A DNA stretch of 17,947 bases, from the NCBI GenBank assembly GCA_902464015.1, contig CABQHM010000064.1, positions 1 to 17,947 on the forward strand. Direction: 5' to 3'. A model generated the notes under the pieces. The model did no database searches and was not told where the DNA came from. It saw only the letters and a list, made by a program, of their open reading frames with translations. This DNA comes from an uncultured Coriobacteriales bacterium (GTDB lineage: Bacteria; Actinomycetota; Coriobacteriia; Coriobacteriales; UMGS124). This document shows positions 1 through 7,450 of this stretch, piece after piece (the first letter of the stretch is position 1; every line of letters starts with the position of its first letter). The position numbers were made by a program, and so were the translations under genes.

Positions 1-116
1 TGGGGGAGGGGGTTGTGGGGCTTGCAATATCGCTGGACATCGCTGCGCTTTCTGGTGTGGGAGCCGGCTCGATGGTGCTCAAGGCAGGATATCACTCATT
101 CGAGAAAATGAAATAG
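1..116 (+). CDS. 3' end of an upstream gene (partial)
   Basis: The frame starting at base 3 is open from the window edge to a TAG at 114-116. It encodes about 37 residues: a hydrophobic Gly/Ala/Leu/Ile-rich stretch followed by a short tail ending in His-Ser-Phe-Glu-Lys-Met-Lys. That pattern resembles a last membrane helix with a basic cytoplasmic tail, so the gene could encode an integral membrane protein. The family cannot be identified from so little. The other two forward frames look less protein-like here (frame 1 is Trp/Arg-rich; frame 2 stays open but has no such pattern). It is probably not part of the following operon, because 228 non-coding bases separate them. Confidence 0.5.
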   Translation, partial: GEGVVGLAISLDIAALSGVGAGSMVLKAGYHSFEKMK

Positions 117-344
117 GGCATAGATGTTTGCCTCGACCAAGGATTATTGCACACAAAACCCCTGGTTGCGACCTCATCCCGGTCGGGTGAGCGAACTAAA
201 TCCACCTCCAATCATCCTGTCGATACGAAGGGTGTGCCTGGTGCGGCCATATGGTGGGCCTCACAGACGTTGCAGGCGTGCGTGCATCTGGCGCCGCGCT
301 TGCACGGGCAGCGAGCACCAATCGTCGCGCTTTGGAGAGGGTGG
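117..344 (+). promoter_or_regulatory. Leader region upstream of the eight-gene operon
   Basis: These 228 bases contain no convincing gene, although two long frames run through them as extensions of the downstream gene and its shadow. The region must hold the promoter of the following operon, but no clear -35/-10 pair was found. The one structure seen is a short dyad near 169-191: CGACC (169-173) faces GGTCG (181-185), and the flanking CTCA and TGAG are also complementary. It could be an operator or simply a small hairpin. No terminator for the preceding gene was seen. Confidence 0.3.
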
Positions 345-1184
345 ATGGAAAAGATGGCACAAGAGAACTTGGACGAGTTTTTCCTCGATGAGGACGAGGG
401 CATGTTCGATCCGCTGGCCGAGGATTTCGAGCCCGCGCAGGACGGCGCCGACCCCGACGAGGACGGCATCGTCGACCTGCCGGTCATGGCGGAGATGCCC
501 GAAGAGGTAAAGGTCAAGAGCGTCTTTGACAAGGACCGCTTCGCCAGCGCCCAGGACGCCATCGAGGAGCTGCTGCACCGCAACCCCGGTCGCAAGCCGG
601 TCTTCCTGCAGATCATCGAGTTCTGCTGCGACGAGCACACGAGCGAGGAGGTCGCGCAGCTCGTTGAGCAGGCCCAGGCGGAGAACCGCTCGGTCTACAC
701 GCCCCAGTCGCTGTGTTCCATCCTTGAGCGCGCCGGTGCGCTTGTGAGCCGCACCGAGGAGCCCGAGGCTCCCGAGGGGCAGGGCGACCTGCCCGCCGAT
801 GGGGGCGCCGACGGAGAGCCTGAGGCCCGTGAGGCTGCCGCGCATCCCACGACGTACTGGACCTCCACCGACGAGGGACTCACGGTGCTCGCCGCCCATC
901 GCGAGGGTTCGGCGCTTGAGGAGCTGCTTGCAAGCGACACCGAGAGCGTCTACCTGCCCGTGTATGAGCGCGTGCTTGCCTTCTGCGCGCAGGAGCCTCG
1001 CACCAAGCCCCAGATCGACGCCATCGTCGACGACGACCCGCTTGTGCAGAAGCCTCGCCGCTACTCGAACCACTTCATCGAGCTTCTTGAGAACCGCGAG
1101 GCTCTGAGCTGGCATGACGGTGGTTGGAACGCAACCGAGCTGGGCCGTCGCTACCTCGAGAAGCACGGCATCGCAGCCGAGTAA
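345..1184 (+). CDS. Two-repeat winged-helix-like protein of unknown function
   Basis: 279 residues; not recognised as a named family. The ATG at 345 is chosen because GGAGAGGG (334-341) lies just upstream; the ATG at 354 is an alternative start. Residues 1-55 are very acidic and probably disordered. The rest contains an internal duplication. Repeat 1 (about 72-183) and repeat 2 (about 190-272) share the order EELL, a VFL or VYL step, FC followed by a Glu and Ser/Thr, a helix before a Gly-Ala-Leu or Glu-Ala-Leu turn, then W-x-x-T-x-x-G-x-x-x-L. Repeat 1 carries an acidic Pro/Gly-rich insertion at about 138-168. The final W/T/G/L element looks like the wing and last helix of a winged-helix domain, so DNA or protein binding is plausible but inferred. 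It is first in the run of genes, 109 bases before the TorD-like chaperone. No signal peptide or membrane helix is visible. Confidence 0.85.
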   Translation: MEKMAQENLDEFFLDEDEGMFDPLAEDFEPAQDGADPDEDGIVDLPVMAEMPEEVKVKSVFDKDRFASAQDAIEELLHRNPGRKPVFLQIIEFCCDEHTSEEVAQLVEQAQAENRSVYTPQSLCSILERAGALVSRTEEPEAPEGQGDLPADGGADGEPEAREAAAHPTTYWTSTDEGLTVLAAHREGSALEELLASDTESVYLPVYERVLAFCAQEPRTKPQIDAIVDDDPLVQKPRRYSNHFIELLENREALSWHDGGWNATELGRRYLEKHGIAAE

Positions 1185-1293
1185 CCCGCATTCGATTTCG
1201 GCGCCGAGCCAGCTTTTGCCCTGCGCGAACTTTACCGCGCAGTCCGACAGCCCACGTACATTCCCCGTGCATTCCCACCTAAGGAGAGAGACC

Positions 1294-1995
1294 ATGACCG
1301 CATCCGCACCCGTCGTTTCCCCTGAACTTGCCGAGCTCGCCAGCGCCATGGACGGCCGCGCCGACACTTACGGCCTGCTTGCGCGCCTGTTCCGTGTCGA
1401 GGTCGACGGCCCTCTGCTCACCCAGCTGCGCAGCATGACGTTTCCCGAGAACACGGGCAACGCCCACGTCGACACCGGATATGAGCTCATGCACCGCTAT
1501 CTCACGAGCGTCTGGGAGCCGGCTCTGCTTGACCTGGCGCGCGACTACGTGCGCGTCTTCATCGGCCACGGCGTAAACGGCCATTCCGCCGCCTACCCTT
1601 ACGAGTCGGTGCACACCTCCGAGAAGCGCCTCATGATGCAGCAGGCCCGTGCCGAGGTTCTGGCGGTTTACCGCGCCAACAACCTCAAGAAGGACGAGCA
1701 CTGGCGCGAGTGCGAGGACCACATCGCCGTTGAGCTCGAGTTCATGCAGGTGATGTGCCAGCGCACCGCCGCTGCCCTTCGCAAGGGCGACGAGGACGCC
1801 GCGGTCGAGATGCTCGCCACGCAGCGCGACTTTGTGGCCGAGCACCTGGCCAATTGGGTTCCCATGCTCGTGGCCGACATGCTGCGCTTCTCCGAGACCG
1901 AACTGTATCGCGGTCTGGCCGAGCTCACGCTGGGCTTCGTGCAGACCGAGGGCGAGCTCCTTGCCGAGCTGCTCGACGGCGCCCAGGCCGCCTAG
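1294..1995 (+). CDS. TorD/DmsD-family molybdoenzyme chaperone
   Basis: 233 residues, the usual size for the TorD/DmsD/NarJ-type family. These cytoplasmic all-helical chaperones hold the Tat signal peptide of a molybdopterin oxidoreductase and delay export until the cofactor is loaded. Three family landmarks are visible in order: Tyr-Pro-Tyr-Glu-Ser-Val-His-Thr-Ser (101-109), matching the PYESVY-type motif; Glu-Asp-His-Ile-Ala-Val-Glu-Leu-Glu-Phe-Met (141-151), the signature helix; and a His-Leu-x-x-Trp-x-Pro element (184-190). The start is fixed by AAGGAGAGAG at 1281-1290. Its client is unknown. The nearest Tat molybdoenzyme in the window is encoded at 12520-15918, more than 10 kb away in a different unit that carries no chaperone of its own, so it may serve that enzyme or several enzymes in trans. 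Confidence 0.93.
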   Translation: MTASAPVVSPELAELASAMDGRADTYGLLARLFRVEVDGPLLTQLRSMTFPENTGNAHVDTGYELMHRYLTSVWEPALLDLARDYVRVFIGHGVNGHSAAYPYESVHTSEKRLMMQQARAEVLAVYRANNLKKDEHWRECEDHIAVELEFMQVMCQRTAAALRKGDEDAAVEMLATQRDFVAEHLANWVPMLVADMLRFSETELYRGLAELTLGFVQTEGELLAELLDGAQAA

Positions 1996-2143
1996 GCAGC
2001 CCTGGGATTGCTGCGGCAGCTTTGGGGGCTGCGGGCGGTGGGGCGCGTGCCTGTGCCGCGCACGCCGACTCGCGCTTTCCTTCTTGGCGTCGCAGCGATC
2101 TCCGGTTTTGTTTGAGGGACGGCTTGGGAGGAGCTTACGAGGT

Positions 2144-2779
2144 ATGGATGAAGAAAAGAAAGGTGTGACCAGGCGAAACGCCGTTGTTGGCCTAGCTTGT
2201 GTGGCAGGCTCGCTCGGGTTGGGCGCACTTGCCACCTGCCTGCCTGCCGACGATGTGCTGCGCCCGCCGGGCGGCCAGGACGACGCGAGGCTGCTGTCGT
2301 TGTGCGTGCGCTGCCAGCGTTGCTTCGAGGCTTGCCCGCGCAAGGCGATCTCGCCGGCAAGCATCGAGGAGGGCTTCCTCAACCTGCGCACGCCGAGGAT
2401 GGACTTTCACTCCGGCTGGTGCGACTTCTGCGAGGAGGAAAACGACGGGCATCCCCGTTGCGTGCTCACCTGTCCCACCGGTGCCTTGCGTCTCGACGAG
2501 GGCGCGAAGAGGCGCGACGTGGTCATCGGCAAGCCGCTGCTCACGCACGACTGGTGCCTGGCCTATCGCATGACGCGCTGCCGCGACTGCTACGACGCCT
2601 GCGAGCTCGACGCCATCACGCTCGACGACGCGAAGCGCCCGCACCTCGACCTGGAGAAGTGCAACGGCTGCGGTGCCTGCGAGTACGTGTGCCCCTCGAT
2701 GCGCGCCGGCTCCATGGTGAGCGGCACGGCGCACAGGGCAATCATCATCGTGAACGTCGACGAGGCGGGGGAGGTGTAG
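2144..2779 (+). CDS. NapG/MauM-like Tat-exported ferredoxin, four [4Fe-4S] sites
   Basis: 211 residues. The N-terminus has a twin-arginine sequence (T9-R10-R11-N12) followed by a Gly/Ala/Leu-rich hydrophobic stretch to about residue 30. The segment Leu-Arg-Pro-Pro-Gly before the first cluster matches the NapG/MauM pattern. Sixteen cysteines form four ferredoxin sites: C54/57/60/64; C93/96/106/110; C138/146/149/153; C173/176/179/183, with the unusual wider spacing of sites two and three also seen in NapG. In known systems NapG works with membrane NapH to pass quinol electrons to a periplasmic enzyme. The next gene, four bases downstream, is NapH-like, so the pair is kept together. The start uses GGGAGGAG at 2126-2133; an overlapping ATG at 2148 is out of frame and ends after a few codons. 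The partner oxidase or reductase is not in this operon. Confidence 0.9.
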   Translation: MDEEKKGVTRRNAVVGLACVAGSLGLGALATCLPADDVLRPPGGQDDARLLSLCVRCQRCFEACPRKAISPASIEEGFLNLRTPRMDFHSGWCDFCEEENDGHPRCVLTCPTGALRLDEGAKRRDVVIGKPLLTHDWCLAYRMTRCRDCYDACELDAITLDDAKRPHLDLEKCNGCGACEYVCPSMRAGSMVSGTAHRAIIIVNVDEAGEV

Positions 2780-2783
2780 GGCC

Positions 2784-3962
2784 ATGGAGAAGAAAAAGAG
2801 CTACAAGCCGCAGGCTGCAGGCGGTGCCGGGGCCGACGCACCCGCTAGGAAGGCCAAGCGTGCCAGCTGCAAGCCCCAGGCAGCGCCTGCGGGCGAGGCC
2901 GCCTCGGGTGGGGAGCCCGCGGCATCCAAGGAGAAGCGCGCCACGTACAAGCCTCAATCTGCAGCCGCAGGCAAGCCTGCTGTGGACGGGGAAGTTCCTG
3001 CGCCCAAAGCCAAGCGTGCCAGCTACAAGCCCCAGCCGGGCGAGAAGCGCGGGGGCAGCCTCACGAAGTTCCGTCGTGCCCTGCCGGCCCTCGTGCTGCT
3101 CGTGTGCGCCGTTGCCTTCGTTGCCATGGTGCCGCTGGGCAACATCTCGGCGTTCGGGTGGGAGTCCATCTCGGCCATTTGCCCCATGGGCGCGCTTTCG
3201 AGCCTGCTTGCAAGCAAGACGCTCGTGCCGCGCGTGCTCATCAGCCTCGTCATCGCCTTGGCGCTCATCTTGTTGTTCGGCCGCGCCTTCTGCTCGTGGA
3301 TCTGTTCGGTGCCCTTTGTCGAGCGCATCCTGGGCCTGCGCGACGGTGATTGCGAGGGTGGCCGCAAGGCTGTGGCCGGCAAGGAGAAGGGTTCCTGCTC
3401 GCAGGGTTGCTCGGGCTGCGCCAAGGCGCGCGGCAAGGCCGTCGACAGCCGTCATTTCGTGCTGGGCGGCACGCTTCTGTCCGCCGCCGTGTTCGGCTTC
3501 CCGGTGTTTTGCCTCATCTGCCCCATTGGCCTCACCTTCGCCACCATCTTCCTGGTACTGAGGTTGTTCGGCGGCTCCGTTTCCTGGGCGCTTCTCGTGG
3601 TGCCCGCCCTGCTCATCGCCGAGCTGTTCCTTGCCCGCAAGTGGTGCCACCGCATCTGCCCGCTCGGCGCCCTCATGTCGCTCGTGTCGAAGGGCAACCG
3701 CACGTTCGTGCCCACGATTGACAAGGACATGTGCCTGGAGGAGACGCGCGGCGCGCATTGCGGGCGCTGCCATGCGGCGTGCCCTGAGGGCATCGACCTG
3801 CGCAACCTTGCCGGGAGCCCCGTGGCCATCAACGAGTGCGTGAAGTGCCGCGCTTGCGTGGAGGCGTGCCCGGCGCATGCGATTTCTGTTCCGTTCCTGC
3901 CCAAGGCCGGCGCATCTGCTAGGCAGGCTCATGAGTGCGAGGGGGTGCGTGAGGATGGCTAA
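2784..3962 (+). CDS. NapH-like membrane polyferredoxin with KPQ-repeat N-terminus
   Basis: 392 residues. The membrane core (about residues 97-300) has roughly five helices and paired-cysteine elements of NapH-type quinol dehydrogenases: ICPMG (C133), FCSWIC (C170, C174), FCLICP (C243, C246) and WCHRICPLG (C288, C292). In the second element the usual Pro after Cys is Ser. The C-terminus carries two ferredoxin sites (C317/326/329/333 and C352/355/358/362). Two features are unlike textbook NapH. The first 88 residues are a Lys/Ala-rich tail with four copies of a (K)-x-K-R-A-S/T-Y/C-K-P-Q unit, KPQ falling at 8, 30, 56 and 82. A loop between helices has four extra cysteines (C190, 205, 209, 212). 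It overlaps the next gene by eight bases, implying coupled translation. Likely role: quinone-linked electron transfer with the NapG-like partner. Confidence 0.9.
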   Translation: MEKKKSYKPQAAGGAGADAPARKAKRASCKPQAAPAGEAASGGEPAASKEKRATYKPQSAAAGKPAVDGEVPAPKAKRASYKPQPGEKRGGSLTKFRRALPALVLLVCAVAFVAMVPLGNISAFGWESISAICPMGALSSLLASKTLVPRVLISLVIALALILLFGRAFCSWICSVPFVERILGLRDGDCEGGRKAVAGKEKGSCSQGCSGCAKARGKAVDSRHFVLGGTLLSAAVFGFPVFCLICPIGLTFATIFLVLRLFGGSVSWALLVVPALLIAELFLARKWCHRICPLGALMSLVSKGNRTFVPTIDKDMCLEETRGAHCGRCHAACPEGIDLRNLAGSPVAINECVKCRACVEACPAHAISVPFLPKAGASARQAHECEGVREDG

Positions 3963-5193
3963 GGTCGATTCGGCTGCCGCGCTGCTCGCGCGCCTGCAGA
4001 GCTCTGACCTCAACGTGTACCCCTACCGCTGCGTCGTGGTGCGCAACCGCCATGCGAGCTGCATGCGCTGCGCGCAGGCGTGCACGTCGGGGGCCATCAG
4101 CGTGGAGGACGGCGCGGTCAACGTCGACCCCGACCTGTGCGTTGGCTGCGGCACGTGTGCCACGGTATGTCCGACCTGCGCTTTGGAGGCTCGCCACCCG
4201 GCCGACGCCGAGCTTGCGGTGCGCGCCCACAAGGCGCTCGAGGCCTGCGGTGACACGCTCGTCGTGGCCTGCGACTCCCTGTGGCGCCGCAACGCCGACG
4301 TCATCGACGCCGACCGTGCCGTGCATGTGACGTGCCTGGGGCGCATGGAGGAGTCGCTGCTCGTTGACGCAGCGGCACGCGGCGCCAAGCGCGTCTTGCT
4401 GGCGCACGGTCCCTGCGAGTGCTGCCCGCGCTCTCCGGGCATGCACACCTACGCCGAGGTCGTGGACAACGCGAACCTGCTGCTTGAGACCTGGGGGAGC
4501 CCGGCGCGCGTCGAGGTGCGCGAGAAGCTGCCGCGCTGCGTGCGCCTGGCTGAGGCCGACGAGCGCCCCATGCAGGTCGGCCCTGGTTTCGACAGCTCGC
4601 GCCGTGAGGTGTTTTCCCAGGTGGGAGACACGGTTGCGGGCATGCTTGTTCCCCGGGATGAGCAAGAGGCGGGCGCAGGTGAGCGGGGCGAGGGTGACGA
4701 TAAGCTGGCGGGTGCCGGCACCGACCAGGCCCCCGGTGCTCTCAAGGCGATGCTCGATGGTACGCTGCCCCACTTCCTGCCCGACCGTCGCGAGCGCCTG
4801 CTCGACGCCCTGGCTGAGCTCGGCGATCCCGCCGAGGCTGCGATCGAGACGCGCCTGTGGGGTCGCGTGAGCATCGACGTCGCACGCTGCAAGGGCTGTC
4901 TCATGTGCGCCACTTTCTGCCCCACCGGCGCCATTGCCAAGGTGGAGGGGGAAGACGGCGACGTCGTGCTTGAGCATCGCCCCGCCGACTGCGTGAAGTG
5001 CCGCTGCTGCACCGACGTGTGCCCCACCGACGCCCTCACCCTGTACGAGGACGTCCTTTCCAGCGAGGTTGCCGGCGGATGCGCCACCGAGAGCTTCGAG
5101 ATGCCCCGCGTGCGCGACAGGCGCGGAGGTCCCCACACGATGCTCAGCGCCTTGAAGAAGATTATCCATTGCGACCAGCTCTACGAGCGCTAA
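3955..5193 (+). CDS. Soluble ferredoxin fused to a central MvhD-like domain
   Basis: 412 residues, no signal or membrane segment. Domains in order: N-terminal ferredoxin pair (C36/39/43 with C26 a possible fourth ligand, then C62/65/68/72); a middle region (about 100-165) with Ala-Cys-Asp-x-x-Trp, Cys-Leu-Gly-Arg-Met-Glu, an Ala-Arg-Gly-Ala-x-x-Val step and His-Gly-Pro-Cys-Glu-Cys-Cys-Pro, which parallels the MvhD/FlpD iron-sulfur subunit that links hydrogenase or formate dehydrogenase to heterodisulfide reductase; an acidic Gly-rich linker (about 235-262); and a C-terminal ferredoxin pair (C312/315/318/322 and C346/349/352/356). ATG 3955 is chosen for its spacing from GAGGGGG; an in-frame ATG at 3931 would add eight residues. 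It overlaps the NapH-like gene by eight bases. Its likely job is to carry electrons between cytoplasmic redox enzymes and the NapGH-like pair; the donor is unknown. Confidence 0.88.
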   Translation: MAKVDSAAALLARLQSSDLNVYPYRCVVVRNRHASCMRCAQACTSGAISVEDGAVNVDPDLCVGCGTCATVCPTCALEARHPADAELAVRAHKALEACGDTLVVACDSLWRRNADVIDADRAVHVTCLGRMEESLLVDAAARGAKRVLLAHGPCECCPRSPGMHTYAEVVDNANLLLETWGSPARVEVREKLPRCVRLAEADERPMQVGPGFDSSRREVFSQVGDTVAGMLVPRDEQEAGAGERGEGDDKLAGAGTDQAPGALKAMLDGTLPHFLPDRRERLLDALAELGDPAEAAIETRLWGRVSIDVARCKGCLMCATFCPTGAIAKVEGEDGDVVLEHRPADCVKCRCCTDVCPTDALTLYEDVLSSEVAGGCATESFEMPRVRDRRGGPHTMLSALKKIIHCDQLYER

Positions 5194-5206
5194 AGAGGTG
5201 CCCGAC

Positions 5207-7231
5207 ATGGCTATTGATTCTACTTGCTCTCGTTCCTGCGCCTCTGAAGCGGCTTGCGCCGTCCCTGCGGCCGACACCGCTCGCGTGCTTGTGCGTGGCG
5301 TCGCCAACTCCGGCAAGACCTCGCTGGCCTGCGCCCACGTGCGCGACCTTCTTGAGGCCGGCGTGCCTGCAGGGGAGATTCTCGTTGTTGCCCCCACGTC
5401 CACAGCTGCCCGTGACATGGCAGGTGAGCTGGGCGAATCCGTGCAGGATGTGCGCGTCTGCACGGCACGCGACTTCGAGCTTGCGCTTCTCGTCATGCCT
5501 GAGGCCCGCGCTGTTATCGGCCGTCGTCCTCATGTGCTGTGCGACTTTGAGGAGTCGTTTCTGCTCGAGGACATGCGCGCCACGGGCGTGCCGGCGCGCC
5601 GCCTCAAGGGCATGCTCGGCTTCTTCCGCAAGAGCCTGACCGAGCTTGCCGACGACGACATGGCGAGCTTCATCATCGATCCGCGCGAGCAGGCCGTGCT
5701 CGATGCGCTCTACCGTCACCTGGGTGCCTACGACGCGATTCTCGACTGCGAGGTCTCGAACCTTGCCGTGCGCTGCCTGCGTGCCCACCCCGAGATGGCG
5801 GATGCCTGCGGCGTGCGTCACATCGTGGTCGACGACTACCACTGCTTGAATCGCGCAAGCCAGATTCTGTTTGACCTGCTCAAGCCCGCAACGCTGTGGG
5901 CCTTTGCCGATGAGACGCTCGAGCGCCAGGGCGCCGACCCCTTCCCGTACCCGGCCGGTATCGCTGAGTTTGGTCAGCGCAACCCCGATTTTGTCGCGGT
6001 TGAGCTTGCGGCGCCTGCGACCGGAGCGGCCGCTGCCGCCTCCCAGCTTGCCTCGAGCGGCTATCTTGGTGCGCTCTCGCTTGGCCTTGTCGAGAGCAGG
6101 GGCAAGGTCGAGGCCGAGCAGGCCTACGATGTCGCCGCTGCCGCCCAGCCCGTCGAGGGTGTGTCGCAGCGCGTCTATGCCGGCCCCGATGAGGAGGTCG
6201 CGGGTGTCGCATCCTGGGTCGCTGGCCTTGTCGAGGAGGGTGCCGACCCTGCCGACATCTGTGTGCTTGCCCCCAACCGCGCGTGGTTCGGTCGTGTCTG
6301 CCGTGCCCTGCGTGAGAAGGGCGTCGCCCTTGAGGAGCACGACGGCCGCCGCGTGGCAGGCGGTTCCTTCCGCGACCTGGATGCGTGCCGCACGGGTCGC
6401 ATGTACACCGCGCTGGCGCTGCTTGCCGACCCCAATGACTCGCTGGCATGGCGCTGCTGGTGCGGTTGCGGCGATTACCTGGCCCGAAGCAACATCTTCA
6501 CTGGCATCGAGGAGCTTGCCCGGCAGCGCGGCATCGGTCTGGGCGAGGCGCTGGGGCTGCTCGACGAGGGCATAGCTTCCGAGGTTCCCGGCCAGGAGTC
6601 GACGCTTGTGGCGTACCGTCAGGGCCGTGCGATGATCGGCGAGCTGGGCGCCCTGCATGGCTCCGAGCTGCTTGCGCGCCTGGCCGAGGGTCTGGGCATG
6701 GAGACCGTGCCTTCCGTGTACGCTGGCCTGGTTGCCGACGCTGCTGCGGGAGAGGACGCCGGGGCGGCCGAGCTTCTCGCCTGCGCTCGGGCGCTTGCGC
6801 AGGGCGGGGTTTCCAAGTCCGGCGCTGTGAGGGTTGCCATGTATGACCAGGCGAGCGCCCTTAAGGCGACCCACGTCGTGGTGTGCGGCCTCATGAACGG
6901 ATGGATGCCCGACCATGCCTACTTTGACCTGGCAGAGGCCGACTTTGACGCCCGCGCTGCCTTGGACGCACAGGCCCGTGCGGATATGTACCGCCTTGCT
7001 TCATGCGCCACGGGCGACCTTGTGTTTACCGGCTTTGCCCGTTGCGACCTGGAGCTTGCCGAGCGCACTCACCTCAAGGGCTACAAGGTTGCCATGGGTG
7101 CCGACGGTAAGCGCACGACCACCGTTCGCCCCAGCGACCTGCTCACCTACGCGTTGCATGCCTGGGGTTTGGCCCCGCTCCCGAGCGGCTCTTTGCTGAA
7201 GGACTTCACGCCGGCCCGCGTCAACGCTTAG
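5207..7231 (+). CDS. Degenerate UvrD/AddB-like P-loop protein (paralogue 1)
   Basis: 674 residues. The P-loop is G31-x4-G36-K37-T38. A motif II equivalent reads V-V-D209-D210-Y-H, where UvrD helicases have D-E-x-Q. A motif IV-like Pro-Asn-Arg-Ala-Trp is at 356-360. A late Tyr-Arg-Leu-Ala-Ser-Cys-Ala (595-601) followed by a Leu-x-Phe-Thr strand aligns by eye with helicase motif VI, but the arginine finger of UvrD appears as Cys600. No PD-(D/E)xK nuclease motif is evident. Residues 417-421 read Cys-Trp-Cys-Gly-Cys. The start is ATG 5207 with AAAGAGG at 5192-5198; GTG 5198 is the in-frame alternative. It lies 13 bases after the ferredoxin gene. It shares many positions with the product of 8437-10215 (NRAW, LLAD, WR-x-WC), so the two are paralogues. 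ATP binding is likely; helicase activity is doubtful. The fold assignment is good, the function unknown. Confidence 0.82.
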   Translation: MAIDSTCSRSCASEAACAVPAADTARVLVRGVANSGKTSLACAHVRDLLEAGVPAGEILVVAPTSTAARDMAGELGESVQDVRVCTARDFELALLVMPEARAVIGRRPHVLCDFEESFLLEDMRATGVPARRLKGMLGFFRKSLTELADDDMASFIIDPREQAVLDALYRHLGAYDAILDCEVSNLAVRCLRAHPEMADACGVRHIVVDDYHCLNRASQILFDLLKPATLWAFADETLERQGADPFPYPAGIAEFGQRNPDFVAVELAAPATGAAAAASQLASSGYLGALSLGLVESRGKVEAEQAYDVAAAAQPVEGVSQRVYAGPDEEVAGVASWVAGLVEEGADPADICVLAPNRAWFGRVCRALREKGVALEEHDGRRVAGGSFRDLDACRTGRMYTALALLADPNDSLAWRCWCGCGDYLARSNIFTGIEELARQRGIGLGEALGLLDEGIASEVPGQESTLVAYRQGRAMIGELGALHGSELLARLAEGLGMETVPSVYAGLVADAAAGEDAGAAELLACARALAQGGVSKSGAVRVAMYDQASALKATHVVVCGLMNGWMPDHAYFDLAEADFDARAALDAQARADMYRLASCATGDLVFTGFARCDLELAERTHLKGYKVAMGADGKRTTTVRPSDLLTYALHAWGLAPLPSGSLLKDFTPARVNA

Positions 7232-7450
7232 AAAACAACAATCGAGTACAGGCAGCCTCATTGAGCGCGCTTTCTACCTGCGCCGTTGTAATGGTGGATG
7301 CTGAAAAGCCTGCCTGCTCACCGCCTGAGGCGTTTTCGACAGAGCTCGAACGCATCTTTGGGCGCCTCGCCGCGCCTGTTTATCACCGGATTGACGCGGG
7401 GGTGTGCGTCGGTGCTCCCGCCGCGGACCCCTGCAAGATTGGAGACTTCC
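7232..7450 (+). other. Intergenic gap inside the operon, no gene seen
   Basis: This 219-base gap separates the first UvrD-like gene from the 327-residue protein. One forward frame stays open from a TTG at 7261 through the gap, but it continues into the downstream gene out of frame with it and lacks a clear ribosome binding site, so it is not called as a gene. A small self-complementary stretch (CGCCTGAGGCG, 7323-7333) is present without a following U-tract, so it is not a convincing terminator. An internal promoter is possible but no clear hexamer pair was found. Confidence 0.4.

Noticed and set aside
261..1367. Long minus-strand frame opposite the first operon gene
   Set aside because: Shadow of the real plus-strand gene; it crosses two genes and their gap and has no recognisable protein features.
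2000..2090. Hairpins after the chaperone gene considered as a terminator
   Set aside because: Several short GC stems (for example GCGTGC/GCACGC) are present, but no proper U-tract follows and the next gene has a normal ribosome binding site on the same strand.
3919..5496. Long minus-strand frame opposite the ferredoxin-MvhD gene
   Set aside because: Antisense shadow; the plus strand has clear ferredoxin cysteine motifs in phase.
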